Shown one piece after another: positions 10,084-19,291 of a stretch of 64,000 nucleotides of DNA. Location of the stretch: positions 496,001-560,000 of the forward strand of contig NZ_NNRJ01000051.1 of NCBI RefSeq assembly GCF_002252445.1. Reading direction: 5' to 3'. A model generated the notes under the pieces. That model ran no database searches and was not told where the DNA came from. It worked only from the letters and a program-made list of their open reading frames with translations. A program made the translations under genes and the position numbers. Numbering within the stretch: the stretch's first letter is position 1; every line of letters begins with the position of its first letter. The DNA comes from Brucella thiophenivorans (lineage in GTDB: Bacteria; Pseudomonadota; Alphaproteobacteria; Rhizobiales; Rhizobiaceae).

Positions 10084-10836
10084 ATGAATGAAAGCTGCGC
10101 TTCCCCCATGCTTGACGAACCCAAAGAACTCAACAGTCCGATCCGTTTTCTGCCCGTAAATTCCAGCGAACCGCCCGTTGAATGGCTGATTGCTGACCGA
10201 CTGACGGGCTATGAGGAAGCGCTTGCCTTTATGGAAGCGCGGGTGCTGGCCATTCGTGATGGAACGGCCAGCGAGCTTGTATGGCTTGTTGAACATCCGC
10301 CGCTTTATACGGCGGGCACCAGCGCCCATACGGAAGATTTGCTGACCCCTGACCGCTTTCCGGTTTTCAACACGGGACGCGGTGGTGAATATACTTATCA
10401 TGGCCCCGGTCAGCGCGTGGCCTACATCATGCTTGATCTCAAACGCCGCCGCGAAGATGTGCGGGCTTTTGTAACCGCACTTGAGCAGTGGATCGTCGAA
10501 ACACTGGCAGAATTCAACGTGAAAGGCGAACGACGCGCAGATCGCGTGGGCGTCTGGGTTGTTCGGCCTGAAAAGCCAAGACTTGCCAATGGCACGATGT
10601 GCGAAGACAAGATTGCAGCCATTGGCATTCGTCTGCGACGCTGGGTCAGCTTTCACGGCATCGCCATCAATGTTGAGCCGGAACTGGAACATTTTGGCGG
10701 AATCGTACCGTGTGGCATTGCTGAATACGGGGTCACAAGCCTTGTCGATCTTGGCTTGCCGATCACCATGGGCGATGTCGACGTGGCGCTGGGCAAAGCC
10801 TTTGAAAGTGTTTTCGGCCCTCGTAAGACGCGATAA
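10084..10836 (+). CDS. lipB: Octanoyltransferase LipB
   Basis: 250 residues from ATG 10084; a longer TTG start at 10039 and a shorter ATG at 10108 are possible. It moves octanoyl from octanoyl-ACP to the lipoyl domains of 2-oxoacid dehydrogenases and the glycine cleavage H protein, the first step of lipoate synthesis. The visible motifs are [23 protein letters not shown], catalytic Lys176 in [14 protein letters not shown] and nucleophile Cys210 in GIVPCGI. The stop codon abuts the stop of the opposing EamA gene with no spacer. Confidence 0.95.
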   Translation: MNESCASPMLDEPKELNSPIRFLPVNSSEPPVEWLIADRLTGYEEALAFMEARVLAIRDGTASELVWLVEHPPLYTAGTSAHTEDLLTPDRFPVFNTGRGGEYTYHGPGQRVAYIMLDLKRRREDVRAFVTALEQWIVETLAEFNVKGERRADRVGVWVVRPEKPRLANGTMCEDKIAAIGIRLRRWVSFHGIAINVEPELEHFGGIVPCGIAEYGVTSLVDLGLPITMGDVDVALGKAFESVFGPRKTR

Positions 10837-11745
10837 TCAGGCAGCCTTTAAGTTCCGCTCACGCATGAATACATAAAAGCCCGAGCCTACAATGATCGCG
10901 ATGCCGAACCATTTGGACGGCGTCGGAAAATCGCCAAACACGATCAGGCCGATCAAAACCGCATTGACGATTTCAAGATACTGAAACGGCGCAAGCATGG
11001 ATGCCGGTGCAAGTTTGAATGCCTGCACAACGAGCAGATGGCTGACAGTTCCAATTGCACCGAGCAAAAATAAAAGCAACCAGGGTTGCAGACTATGCGG
11101 CAGTGAAAAGCTTAAGTCTTCTACGCCCAAAGTCGTGCCAAAAACCATCGCCAGACCTGCCATCAACGACCCGCCAATGCCTGCATACAATTGCATGACA
11201 ACCGGGCTTTCTTTCGCGCCATATTTTCGGTTCAAGATGAGATAAATTGCAAATGTCACGGCAGTCGCCAATGGTAGTAACGATACCGCGCCAAAGATCT
11301 CAAAGCTTGGCTGGATGACAATCATTGTGCCGATCAGGCCGATACCCACCGCACTAAAACGACGCCAGCCGACCTTCTCTTTCAGAAAAACTGCTGAGAG
11401 CAGCGTCAGGATCAGCGGTTCGGCGAAAAACACCGCCATAGCATCGGCCAGGGGCATATATTTGACTGCTGTGAAAAAACAAACGCCGCCAAAGCCCATG
11501 AGCAAACCACGAACCAGATTGCCGACCAGATGCGTGGTGCGCAACGCAATGATCCCGCCCATGACCATCAGAACGAGAAACATCAAACCAGATTGAATAA
11601 AAAACCGCATGAAGGTGACAGTTGCCGGGGGCATATTATCCATCATAGCAAGCCACTTGCCGATGGAATCCATAAGCGGCAGCAGCAAGACCGAAAGCAC
11701 CATGATAGCCATGCCCTTGACGTGCGTTTCTGTGCTGCTCTGCAT
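10837..11745 (-). CDS. EamA/DMT-family transporter (10 TM)
   Basis: 302 residues built as two EamA repeats, ten hydrophobic segments in all. The first repeat shows FMRFFIQSGLM and FFAEPLILTLLSAVFLKEK; the second shows SHLLVVQAFKLAPASMLAPFQYLEIVNAVLIGLIVFGD, the usual end-of-repeat signature. The inner-membrane exporter's substrate cannot be told from sequence. The gene stands alone, convergent with lipB. Confidence 0.85.
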   Translation of the reverse strand: MQSSTETHVKGMAIMVLSVLLLPLMDSIGKWLAMMDNMPPATVTFMRFFIQSGLMFLVLMVMGGIIALRTTHLVGNLVRGLLMGFGGVCFFTAVKYMPLADAMAVFFAEPLILTLLSAVFLKEKVGWRRFSAVGIGLIGTMIVIQPSFEIFGAVSLLPLATAVTFAIYLILNRKYGAKESPVVMQLYAGIGGSLMAGLAMVFGTTLGVEDLSFSLPHSLQPWLLLFLLGAIGTVSHLLVVQAFKLAPASMLAPFQYLEIVNAVLIGLIVFGDFPTPSKWFGIAIIVGSGFYVFMRERNLKAA

Positions 11746-12042
11746 TTTTTTACTCGCGGTTGATTAACTTAAGCGCTTACGCGAATGGTCGATCTGTTTC
11801 TATCCTAATCAGCTTAAAGAAACGGACGGGTTTGACTTTCGCCATGATTGTGGTGCAAATCGGCCTCGCTAAGCGCAAAACCACTTGATAACTTCTGGCA
11901 AAAGCAGAACGTAAGGCGAACTTTAGTCGCTTTGCGGCATTTCCCGTGCCATGATCTGTGTGATTCGCAGACAGGATATTTTTGGCCTATGCGTACTTGC
12001 GCGGCCTTCGTAGATTAAAGACAGAAAGCTTTTCGGACAAAG

Positions 12043-14145
12043 ATGGACGATAACGATCTCTTTTCCAGAGTAGTCAACAATGCCCGCGAACGGCAGATGG
12101 AAGCGCAGCCTGAAAAGGCTCCCGCGCCCATTCCCGTTGTGCCAGCACCTGTACCACAATCTGCGCCGAAGCCCGCCCCAGTCGCAACCAAGGCACCGCC
12201 GGTTTCGTCAGGCAATGATGATTACAACGCGTCTTCCATCCGCGTTCTTGAAGGACTTGAACCTGTGCGCCTGCGTCCGGGCATGTATATTGGCGGCACA
12301 GACGAAAAGGCGCTGCATCACCTTTTTGCAGAAGTTATCGACAATTCGATGGACGAGGCTGTTGCAGGCCACGCAAATTTCATTGAAGTCAGTCTAGATA
12401 CTGAAGGTTTTCTGACTGTCAGCGACAATGGTCGCGGCATTCCGGTCGACGAGCATCCGCAAGTGCCTGGCAAGTCCACACTCGAAGTCATCATGACAAA
12501 GCTGCATGCTGGCGGTAAGTTCGACGGCAAGGCCTATGAAACCTCCGGCGGCCTGCATGGTGTCGGTGTTTCGGTGGTCAATGCGCTTTCGGATGTTCTG
12601 GAAGTGGAAGTTGCCCGTAATCGCCGCCTCTATCGCCAGCGCTTTTCGCGCGGCATTCCGCAGGGCGGTCTCGAAGATGCGGGCGAAGTGCATAACCGTC
12701 GCGGCACCCGCGTTCGCTTCCATCCCGATCCGGAAATTTTCGGTAAGAGCGCACATTTTGATCCGCACAGGCTTTATCGCATGGCGCGCTCGAAAGCCTA
12801 TCTCTTTGGCGGCGTCGAAATCCGCTGGAGCTGCGATCCTGCGCTGCTTGATCCCAAAAAAGAAACGCCTGAAAAGGCCGTGTTCCATTTCCCCGGCGGC
12901 CTGAAAGACTATCTTTCAGCATCGCTCGGCAAGGAACATCAGGTTACGCGTGAGATTTTCTCAGGCCGCACTGAAAAGCAAAGCGGTCATGGTGCTGTTG
13001 AATGGGCCATATCGTGGTATGGCGGCGACGGTTTCGTCAATTCCTACTGCAACACGATTCCGACAGCGGACGGCGGCACACATGAAGCGGGTCTGCGCAT
13101 TGCACTGACGCGTGGCCTTAAAGCCTATGCGGAACTTACCAATAACAAGCGCGCTTCGATCATCACCACCGATGACGTGATGATTTCGGCGGCTGCCATG
13201 ATGTCGGTTTTCATCCGCGAACCGGAATTTGTCGGCCAGACCAAAGACAAGCTCGCCACAGTTGAAGCGCAGCGCATCGTTGAAAACGTCATACGCGATC
13301 CTTTTGACCATTGGCTCACGGCCTCGCCACAGGAAGCATCGCGCTTGCTCGACTGGGTTGTTGATCGTGCGGAAGAACGTCTGCGCCGCCGTCAGGAAAA
13401 GGAAACCGTCCGCAAAAGTGCGACACGCAAGCTGCGCCTTCCCGGTAAGCTTGCCGATTGCACGCAGAATGCGGCGGCTGGTGCCGAACTTTTCATCGTA
13501 GAAGGTGATTCCGCAGGCGGTTCTGCCAAGCAGGCACGCAATCGTGCCAATCAGGCGATCCTGCCGTTGCGCGGTAAAATTTTGAACGTTGCGAGTGCTG
13601 GTCGCGAAAAGCTGACTGCCAACCAGCAGATTGCCGATCTCGTGCAGGCATTAGGTGCTGGCACCCGTAAGAACTATCGCGAAGAAGATTTGCGCTATGA
13701 TCGCATTATCATCATGACAGATGCGGATGTGGACGGCGCACATATTGCATCACTGTTGATCACGTTCTTCTATCAGGAAATGCCGGACCTGATCCGTAAC
13801 GGGCATCTCTATCTTGCCGTGCCGCCACTTTATCGTATTAGTCAGGGCGGGAAAGTCGCTTATGCGCGCGACGATGCGCACAAAGATGAATTGATGCGCA
13901 CCATGTTTACGGGGCGCGGCAAGGTTGAGCTTGGTCGCTTCAAAGGCCTTGGCGAAATGCGCGCCGAGCAGCTCAAAGAAACAACCATGGACCCTAAGAA
14001 ACGTACACTTCTGCGCGTCCATGTTGATGAAGATTATATCGAAGAAACAAAAAGTACCGTGGATGATCTGATGGGAACGAAGCCTGAAGCACGCTTCCGC
14101 TTCATTCAGGATCGCGCAGCCTTTGTGGGAGAGCTGGACATTTGA
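12043..14145 (+). CDS. parE: DNA topoisomerase IV subunit B (ParE)
   Basis: 700 residues, the GyrB/ParE architecture: an ATPase (GHKL) domain with EVIDNSMDEA, DNGRGIP and GGLHGVGVSVVNALS, a transducer domain, a TOPRIM domain with VEGDSAGGSAKQARN and the DADVDGAH metal site, and the C-terminal FKGLGEMRAEQL. Length without the large GyrB insertion, plus the short TOPRIM tail, marks it as ParE rather than GyrB. An N-terminal Pro/Ala-rich extension (about residues 15-58), common in Rhizobiales ParE, precedes the ATPase core. It decatenates daughter chromosomes together with ParC, which is not in the window. The 297-bp gap before it shows no clear element. Confidence 0.95.
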   Translation: MDDNDLFSRVVNNARERQMEAQPEKAPAPIPVVPAPVPQSAPKPAPVATKAPPVSSGNDDYNASSIRVLEGLEPVRLRPGMYIGGTDEKALHHLFAEVIDNSMDEAVAGHANFIEVSLDTEGFLTVSDNGRGIPVDEHPQVPGKSTLEVIMTKLHAGGKFDGKAYETSGGLHGVGVSVVNALSDVLEVEVARNRRLYRQRFSRGIPQGGLEDAGEVHNRRGTRVRFHPDPEIFGKSAHFDPHRLYRMARSKAYLFGGVEIRWSCDPALLDPKKETPEKAVFHFPGGLKDYLSASLGKEHQVTREIFSGRTEKQSGHGAVEWAISWYGGDGFVNSYCNTIPTADGGTHEAGLRIALTRGLKAYAELTNNKRASIITTDDVMISAAAMMSVFIREPEFVGQTKDKLATVEAQRIVENVIRDPFDHWLTASPQEASRLLDWVVDRAEERLRRRQEKETVRKSATRKLRLPGKLADCTQNAAAGAELFIVEGDSAGGSAKQARNRANQAILPLRGKILNVASAGREKLTANQQIADLVQALGAGTRKNYREEDLRYDRIIIMTDADVDGAHIASLLITFFYQEMPDLIRNGHLYLAVPPLYRISQGGKVAYARDDAHKDELMRTMFTGRGKVELGRFKGLGEMRAEQLKETTMDPKKRTLLRVHVDEDYIEETKSTVDDLMGTKPEARFRFIQDRAAFVGELDI

Positions 14146-14184
14146 TCCGCTGTGATAAGATTCGGTAAATAACCGAGATGACAA

Positions 14185-14208
14185 AAGGGGCGAATGCAAT
14201 CGCCCCTT
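14185..14208. terminator. Hairpin after parE
   Basis: A perfect 9-bp stem (14185-14193 with 14200-14208) and 6-nt loop 40 bp past the parE stop. On the minus strand it is followed by TTTTGTCAT, so it could also end transcripts from the DUF305 side. Confidence 0.6.
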
Positions 14209-14210
14209 AG

Positions 14211-14355
14211 ACAGCGGCTCAATCTGGTTTTATCAGATCGGCGCTTTAACTCTTTATTTTAACGCTAATCTTTTCCGATCAAAGAGGAATCAGAAATTAG
14301 TCCATTGGACTAATTTACCCGCGAAGGCGTTTCAAACTTTTCGGATACGCTTTAT
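14211..14355 (-). repeat. Bipartite intergenic repeat, degenerate copy
   Basis: On the minus strand the left module resembles the GCGCATCCCGAAAAGTGTGA-type module seen at 62506 and 53742. The right module is a dyad around ATCTGATAAAACCAGAT. About 50 bp of unrelated sequence, including a TTAGTCCA/TGGACTAA dyad, separates the modules. Confidence 0.45.
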
Positions 14356-14359
14356 TGTG

Positions 14360-14752
14360 TCACTTATCATGCTCTGCAAGCCATTGCTGCATCATCTTTA
14401 TTTCTGCTTCCTGTGCAGAAATAACCTCTTCTGCAAGCGCGCGCACCTTTGGATCCGAGCCATATTTAAGCGCTACACGCGCCATGTCGATCGCACCCTG
14501 ATGATGAGGGATCATTCCCCGCATGAAGTCTACATCGGCATTGCCTGTAAACTTAACACCCATGTCTGAATGCATTCGATCATTGGCGGCTTTGTAGGCT
14601 GCAACCGCAGGACTATCGGCAGACGCATTATCACTGGTGACGTGTGCGCCATGGTTCATATGGGCATCATTCGCCCCCGTCTGCCCCTGCGCAAATCCCG
14701 CCCCCGCACTGGTGAACAGCACGCCCGCGAAAACGATTGAGGAAAGCTTCAT
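14360..14752 (-). CDS. DUF305 exported protein, probably copper-linked
   Basis: 130 residues from ATG 14752, preceded by GGAGG. A signal peptide ([21 protein letters not shown]) leads to a His/Met-rich start ([10 protein letters not shown]). The DUF305 ferritin-like helical domain follows, with its signature [16 protein letters not shown] and a tail [16 protein letters not shown]305 proteins are periplasmic and recur in copper-resistance clusters. A CueR-type promoter lies directly upstream, which supports a copper role. No enzymatic activity is established. Confidence 0.88.
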   Translation of the reverse strand: MKLSSIVFAGVLFTSAGAGFAQGQTGANDAHMNHGAHVTSDNASADSPAVAAYKAANDRMHSDMGVKFTGNADVDFMRGMIPHHQGAIDMARVALKYGSDPKVRALAEEVISAQEAEIKMMQQWLAEHDK

Positions 14753-14787
14753 TATCAGAACCTCCGTTGGTTTATCCCATACGGAGG

Positions 14788-14818
14788 AACTTAATGCTTT
14801 CCATCGTTGGAAGGTCAA
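14788..14818 (-). promoter_or_regulatory. MerR/CueR-type promoter and operator of the DUF305 gene
   Basis: On the minus strand, -35 TTGACC (14813-14818) and -10 TAAGTT (14788-14793) are 19 bp apart, the elongated spacer of MerR-family promoters. The spacer holds the dyad CCTTCC-N6-GGAAAG (14797-14814), close to the CueR consensus. Copper induction through a CueR encoded elsewhere is inferred. Confidence 0.65.
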
Positions 14819-14865
14819 GCGCCCAAACATCGAATTTAAGAAGGCAAAAACCGACAGTTATTCCT

Positions 14866-15048
14866 TCACTGCTTAACATCAATACCGAGCTTGGTTTCAA
14901 TATCTTCGAGAGATTCCTTAACAAAGAATGTCAGGTCAGTGCTGAGCGTCACAATACGCGTTCCGGTACCATATGCATTATAAGACAGAACGTGATTGAA
15001 ATTGACAGCAACCCGTTCGCCGCTGACGTCAGTAAGCATGATCCACAT
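14866..15048 (-). CDS. Small conserved protein resembling FlbD
   Basis: 60 residues, with a strong CAGGAGGGGCTT ribosome-binding site before the ATG. The pattern VNFNHVLSYNAYGTGTRIV followed by TFFVKESLEDIE resembles the short FlbD family of beta-rich proteins (N-x-x-x-I ... V.L..G....V.ES...V). No flagellar genes are nearby, so a flagellar role is not supported here. Confidence 0.6.
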   Translation of the reverse strand: MWIMLTDVSGERVAVNFNHVLSYNAYGTGTRIVTLSTDLTFFVKESLEDIETKLGIDVKQ

Positions 15049-15117
15049 AAGCCCCTCCTGCTGAAAAATGATTCCTTACAAGAGGATAGGCGCATATGTG
15101 CAAATGACAATGAAACT

Positions 15118-15609
15118 TTACAATACAATCCGCATGCGGGCTTTTTCAACGCTACGACCAAAGCTTTCGGACCATTCGCCACCACGGTGATAAATCCGAA
15201 AACCCATCTTCTCATAAAGGCTGATTGCCGGAAGATTATCGGCATGGGTTCCAATCTCGGCTTGAACAAAATCATCAAGCAAAATCTGCGCGATTATAGC
15301 GTCGAGCAATGCAGCACCAGTGCCTTGGCGGTGATAGGTGGGATCGACCCAGAGATCGGAGATATAATTGGATTTGGACACACGCGCGGCCCAGCCACGG
15401 ATCAGCCCATCTTGCTCCGCGACAAGAACACAATCAGCGTCCTCATTGAGATCATGCAGAAATTTGGCTTCGAGCGCATCCCGGCTGTTATCTGTCAGAA
15501 CAATGTCATGTGCCGCGGTTAGCCATGCCCGAACTGCTAGCTCAGCCATCAAAACAAATTCGCCGGACATTTTTGCCCGGCGAATAAGAAATTCAGATTT
15601 TACCACCAT
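15118..15609 (-). CDS. GNAT N-acetyltransferase
   Basis: 163 residues. The longest start (15609) is kept because [10 protein letters not shown] gives the usual first GNAT strand; it overlaps the gatA stop by 10 bp, which suggests translational coupling. The acetyl-CoA loop is [19 protein letters not shown], and a late [18 protein letters not shown] is the typical C-terminal element. Substrate unknown. It is the last gene of the gatC-GNAT-gatA-GNAT string. Confidence 0.85.
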   Translation of the reverse strand: MVVKSEFLIRRAKMSGEFVLMAELAVRAWLTAAHDIVLTDNSRDALEAKFLHDLNEDADCVLVAEQDGLIRGWAARVSKSNYISDLWVDPTYHRQGTGAALLDAIIAQILLDDFVQAEIGTHADNLPAISLYEKMGFRIYHRGGEWSESFGRSVEKARMRIVL

Positions 15610-17081
15610 TTCTTTGGGGTAAAGCGTCCCGCTGCCTGCTCGATTGCACTGGCTGCCTGGAACAAAGTTTCTTCTTCAAATGGACGACCAATCAACTGAA
15701 GCCCGAGCGGCAGGCCCTGATCGTTAAGTCCCGCAGGAACAGCAATCCCTGGCAGACCCGCCATGTTGAGCGTGATTGTGAAGATGTCATTGAGATACAT
15801 CTTGACTGGATCGTTTGCGAGTTCCTTGTCACCTATGCTGAAAGCGGCAGACGGTGTGACAGGTGTCAGAATCGCATGAACACCGCTGGCAAAGACATTT
15901 TCAAAGTCCTGCTTGATCAGCGTGCGAACCTTCTGTGCGCGCAGATAATAAGCGTCGTAATAACCAGCCGAAAGCACATAGGTTCCGGTCAGAATACGGC
16001 GCTTCACTTCCTTACCGAAGCCTGCAGCGCGGCTCTGTTCGTACATATCGGCAATATCCTTGCCCGGTACGCGCAGACCGTAACGCACGCCATCATAACG
16101 TGCGAGGTTGGAAGAAGCTTCCGCGGGTGCCACAATATAGTAGGCGGCAAGCGCATATTTAGTGTGCGGCAGCGAAACATCGACGATTTCTGCGCCAGCA
16201 TCCTTGAGATACTGGATGCCCTTCTGCCAGAGCGCTTCGATTTCTTCCGGCATACCATCGATACGATATTCGTTCGGAATACCGATCTTGAGACCCTTCA
16301 ATGACTTGCCAATGGCTGCTTCATAATCCGGAACCGGCAGATCGACCGATGTCGTATCTTTCAGATCAAGCGACGCCATCGACTTCAGCAAGATCGCAGC
16401 ATCACGCACATCGCGGGCAATCGGGCCAGCCTGATCAAGCGAGGAAGCGTAGGCTACGACACCCCAGCGCGAAACGCGGCCATAGGTTGGCTTGATGCCG
16501 ACAGTGCCGGTGAAAGCTGCGGGCTGACGGATCGAGCCGCCCGTATCGGTTGCCGTAGCACCAGCGCAAAGATGCGCTGCAACGGCTGCTGCCGAACCAC
16601 CCGACGAGCCGCCTGGCACCAGATCAACATCGGAACCATTGGCACGCCAAGGATTTTTTACCGCACCATAATGCGAGGATTCGTTGGACGAGCCCATGGC
16701 GAATTCGTCCATATTGAGTTTGCCCAGCATGACAGCGCCGTCAGCCCAGAGATTGGCGGTGACGGTCGATTCATATTCCGGCTTAAAGCCATCGAGAACA
16801 TGTGAGCAAGCCTGCGTGTGAACGCCTTTGGTCGCAAACAGGTCTTTTACGCCAAGCGGAATGCCTTCCAATGCACCAGCTTTGCCTTCGGCAATCCGCG
16901 CATCGGAAGCTTTTGCCATTTCGCGCGCCTTTTCAGGCGTCACAGCGACATAGGCATTGATCTTCTCATTAGCGGAATCGATAGCCGCGATATAGGCATC
17001 TGTGAGTTCAGTGGCGGTAATTGCCTTGGCCTTCAGCTTGTCGCGCGCTTCGGCAATGGTCAGTGCGGTGAGTTCGCTCAT
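15600..17081 (-). CDS. gatA: Asp-tRNA(Asn)/Glu-tRNA(Gln) amidotransferase subunit A
   Basis: 493 residues from [15 protein letters not shown]; the start at 17081 follows CAGGATTTGATG. Amidase-signature enzyme that releases ammonia from Gln for transamidation of misacylated Glu-tRNA(Gln) and Asp-tRNA(Asn), working with GatB (not in the window) and GatC. The triad is visible: Lys79 in GVKDLF, cis-Ser159 in [13 protein letters not shown], and nucleophile Ser183 in [11 protein letters not shown]. The gene is separated from gatC by an acetyltransferase gene on the same strand. Confidence 0.97.
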   Translation of the reverse strand: MSELTALTIAEARDKLKAKAITATELTDAYIAAIDSANEKINAYVAVTPEKAREMAKASDARIAEGKAGALEGIPLGVKDLFATKGVHTQACSHVLDGFKPEYESTVTANLWADGAVMLGKLNMDEFAMGSSNESSHYGAVKNPWRANGSDVDLVPGGSSGGSAAAVAAHLCAGATATDTGGSIRQPAAFTGTVGIKPTYGRVSRWGVVAYASSLDQAGPIARDVRDAAILLKSMASLDLKDTTSVDLPVPDYEAAIGKSLKGLKIGIPNEYRIDGMPEEIEALWQKGIQYLKDAGAEIVDVSLPHTKYALAAYYIVAPAEASSNLARYDGVRYGLRVPGKDIADMYEQSRAAGFGKEVKRRILTGTYVLSAGYYDAYYLRAQKVRTLIKQDFENVFASGVHAILTPVTPSAAFSIGDKELANDPVKMYLNDIFTITLNMAGLPGIAVPAGLNDQGLPLGLQLIGRPFEEETLFQAASAIEQAAGRFTPKKWW

Positions 17082-17098
17082 CATCAAATCCTGTAAAG

Positions 17099-17572
17099 TC
17101 ACGCCTCAGCAAGACGTTTTTCAAAAAAGGCGCTGTATTCGGAGTCAGGATAATCCAGAACCACTCCGCAACGCGCAAAACCCGAATTTTCATAAAGCCG
17201 CCAGGCACCATCAAAGCCGGGACCTGTGCCGGTTTCAAGGACCATGCGTGAAGCACCGTTGGCTCTTGCCAACTCGACAATCGCATCGACAAGATGTGAG
17301 CCGATACGCTTGCCTCGAACTTCCGGGCGCGTGAACATGCGCTTGAGTTCACCCACACCGTTATCGTGCATCTTCAGCGCACCACAGCCGACGGCCTTTC
17401 CGTCTTCATCTCGTGCGACAAAAACCGTCGTATCCGGTTCCGCCATCTGTTCAACAGTCATCTTAAACTGGAATTCGATCGGCGAAAGCGGCAGCATATG
17501 CGCGTTCAAGGCTTCGACCAGATCGCGCACATCGTCCTGCAATGGGGTCTCGACAGAAACCCGAATAGCCAT
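17099..17572 (-). CDS. GNAT N-acetyltransferase between gatC and gatA
   Basis: 157 residues with a clear GNAT core: [21 protein letters not shown], then [24 protein letters not shown] (acetyl-CoA loop RGKRIG) and [15 protein letters not shown]. The gene lies 4 bp after gatC and 17 bp before gatA, so it is co-transcribed with the amidotransferase genes. Substrate unknown; a link to translation is only suggested by position. Confidence 0.85.
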   Translation of the reverse strand: MAIRVSVETPLQDDVRDLVEALNAHMLPLSPIEFQFKMTVEQMAEPDTTVFVARDEDGKAVGCGALKMHDNGVGELKRMFTRPEVRGKRIGSHLVDAIVELARANGASRMVLETGTGPGFDGAWRLYENSGFARCGVVLDYPDSEYSAFFEKRLAEA

Positions 17573-17576
17573 CGAT

Positions 17577-17864
17577 TTACTCCACGACCTTTGGCACCAC
17601 GAAGAAATTCTCTTCGGTCACAGGCGCATTGGCAACGACAGCACTAGCAATATTACCATCGGTCATCGCATCTTCACGCAGACGCATTTTGATAGGCGCC
17701 ACCGAAGTCATCGGCTCAATGCCGTCAACGTTGACTTCGTTCAACTGCTCGACAAAGCCCAGAATTGCATTCAGTTCACCGGTCATGCGTTCAGCTTCAT
17801 CTTCGCTGACAGCAATCCGCGCAAGATGCGCGACGCGCTTGACGGTTGAAATATCGACGGACAT
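17577..17864 (-). CDS. gatC: Asp/Glu-tRNA amidotransferase subunit C
   Basis: 95 residues, standard length. Contains [45 protein letters not shown], the GatC signature. It is a small scaffold that wraps around the GatA-GatB interface. First gene of the string. Confidence 0.95.
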   Translation of the reverse strand: MSVDISTVKRVAHLARIAVSEDEAERMTGELNAILGFVEQLNEVNVDGIEPMTSVAPIKMRLREDAMTDGNIASAVVANAPVTEENFFVVPKVVE

Positions 17865-17946
17865 CCTGTTCTCCGCAAATGCTTGTTTAGGACAGCATAA
17901 AGCTGCCCTGAAAAGGTTCTTTTACCGGCTATAACGGTGTGGGTGC

Positions 17947-17972
17947 GGAAGCGCAACATTTCTTGCGCTTCC
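17947..17972 (-). terminator. Inverted repeat after the UPF0173 gene
   Basis: A perfect 10-bp stem (17947-17956 with 17963-17972) and 6-nt loop, 9 bp past the stop of the UPF0173 hydrolase gene. It probably insulates gatC from upstream transcription. Confidence 0.6.
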
Positions 17973-17980
17973 ATCCATAG

Positions 17981-18688
17981 TTAGAAGCTATGAACTGTCC
18001 CAGCCGGAGCAACCAAAACCTTAGTTTTCGACTGACCTTCCATACCCGCTACAAGTTTTTCTGCGTTCTGATCGATGATCGGGAACGAACCATAATGGCA
18101 TGGAAGAACCGTTTTGAAGTTGAAATAACGCTGGCAGGCAAGCGCTGCCACAGCACCGCCCATGGTGAAGCGATCACCAATCGGCACGATGCCGATTTCC
18201 GGCTGATGCAACTCGTTGATCAGCGCCATATCGGAGAAAATATCCGTATCGCCCATGTGATAAAGGCACGGCGCATGGTTGAAATGAAAGACCAGTCCAT
18301 TCGGATTTCCGAGAGCCTGTGAAACGCCGTTTTCCGTCAGCATGGCAGAGGAATGAAGCGCGTTCACAAAAGTAACAGTAAAACCATTATGGGCGAGCGT
18401 GCCGCCGGTATTACCGGGATCGAGCTTTTCCACACCCTGACTTCCAAGCCAGCTTGCAAGATCGGCATTGGCAATCACAGTTGCACCATGTTCTTTGGCG
18501 ATTGCCACCGTATCACCGACATGATCGCCGTGGCCATGGGTGAGTGCAATATGGGTTGTGCCGTTAGTTACTTCTTTGAAATCAAGGCCCTTAGCACCAG
18601 GATTGCCGTTGAGAAAAGGATCAATGAGGATAACCGCATCCGCAGTCTCGACGCGGAATGCCGCGTGGCCCAGCCAGGTGATTTTCAT
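17981..18688 (-). CDS. UPF0173 metal-dependent hydrolase (beta-lactamase fold)
   Basis: 235 residues from ATG 18688, which has a GGAG site 8 nt upstream. The N-terminus [11 protein letters not shown] and the metal motif [10 protein letters not shown] (HxHxDH) place it in the MBL-fold UPF0173 family. Further ligands sit in [15 protein letters not shown] and PCHYG. These are soluble zinc hydrolases without a known physiological substrate. Divergent from ruvX. Confidence 0.88.
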   Translation of the reverse strand: MKITWLGHAAFRVETADAVILIDPFLNGNPGAKGLDFKEVTNGTTHIALTHGHGDHVGDTVAIAKEHGATVIANADLASWLGSQGVEKLDPGNTGGTLAHNGFTVTFVNALHSSAMLTENGVSQALGNPNGLVFHFNHAPCLYHMGDTDIFSDMALINELHQPEIGIVPIGDRFTMGGAVAALACQRYFNFKTVLPCHYGSFPIIDQNAEKLVAGMEGQSKTKVLVAPAGTVHSF

Positions 18689-18787
18689 GAAGTTTCTCCT
18701 TCGATCTCGATTTTCAGTTTTAAAACAGATATTACGGCTCAATTACATCAGGCAATATGAAGCTTGTTCAAAATCTTATGAGGAATT

Positions 18788-19291
18788 ATGGCCGTTATTG
18801 AAATAGAAGACGTTGCAGATGTTTTGCAGCGCGGCCATACGATTGCCGGACTTGATCTTGGCACCAAAACCATCGGTCTTGCAGTTTCCGACCTCGGCCT
18901 GTCCTTTGCAAACCCTCGCCCGGTTATCAAACGCGTCAAATTCTCAATCGATGCGCAGGTTTTGCTCAAAGCATTGAGCACCGACAATGTTGGCGTCATC
19001 GTCATTGGCCTGCCGATGAATATGGACGGAAGCGCCGGACCGCGTGTTCAGGCAACGCGTGCTTTTGTTCGCACCATGCAGCCGCTGACCGATCTGCCAT
19101 TCGTTTACTGGGATGAGCGACTTTCGACGGTTGCCGCCGAACGCGCGCTGATCGGCATGGATGTATCGCGCGGCAAGCGGGCCGAACGCATCGATTCGGC
19201 TGCAGCTTCCTTCATTTTGCAAGGTGCACTGGATCGTTTGCACCTTTTGCGTTCATCACATTCCGACGACAGCGATTACGACGCCGGATAA
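18788..19291 (+). CDS. ruvX: RuvX/YqgF pre-16S rRNA nuclease / putative Holliday junction resolvase
   Basis: 167 residues with an RNase H-like fold: [16 protein letters not shown] (first Asp, residue 23), [17 protein letters not shown], and [15 protein letters not shown] and [13 protein letters not shown]. The family processes the 5' end of 16S rRNA in E. coli and was earlier named a resolvase. It overlaps the end of the convergent aidB by 16 bp. Confidence 0.93.
   Translation: MAVIEIEDVADVLQRGHTIAGLDLGTKTIGLAVSDLGLSFANPRPVIKRVKFSIDAQVLLKALSTDNVGVIVIGLPMNMDGSAGPRVQATRAFVRTMQPLTDLPFVYWDERLSTVAAERALIGMDVSRGKRAERIDSAAASFILQGALDRLHLLRSSHSDDSDYDAG

Noticed and set aside
14737-15522. 261-residue frame on the plus strand across the DUF305 promoter and two minus-strand genes
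   Set aside because: It contradicts three well-supported minus-strand features and shows no family motif.
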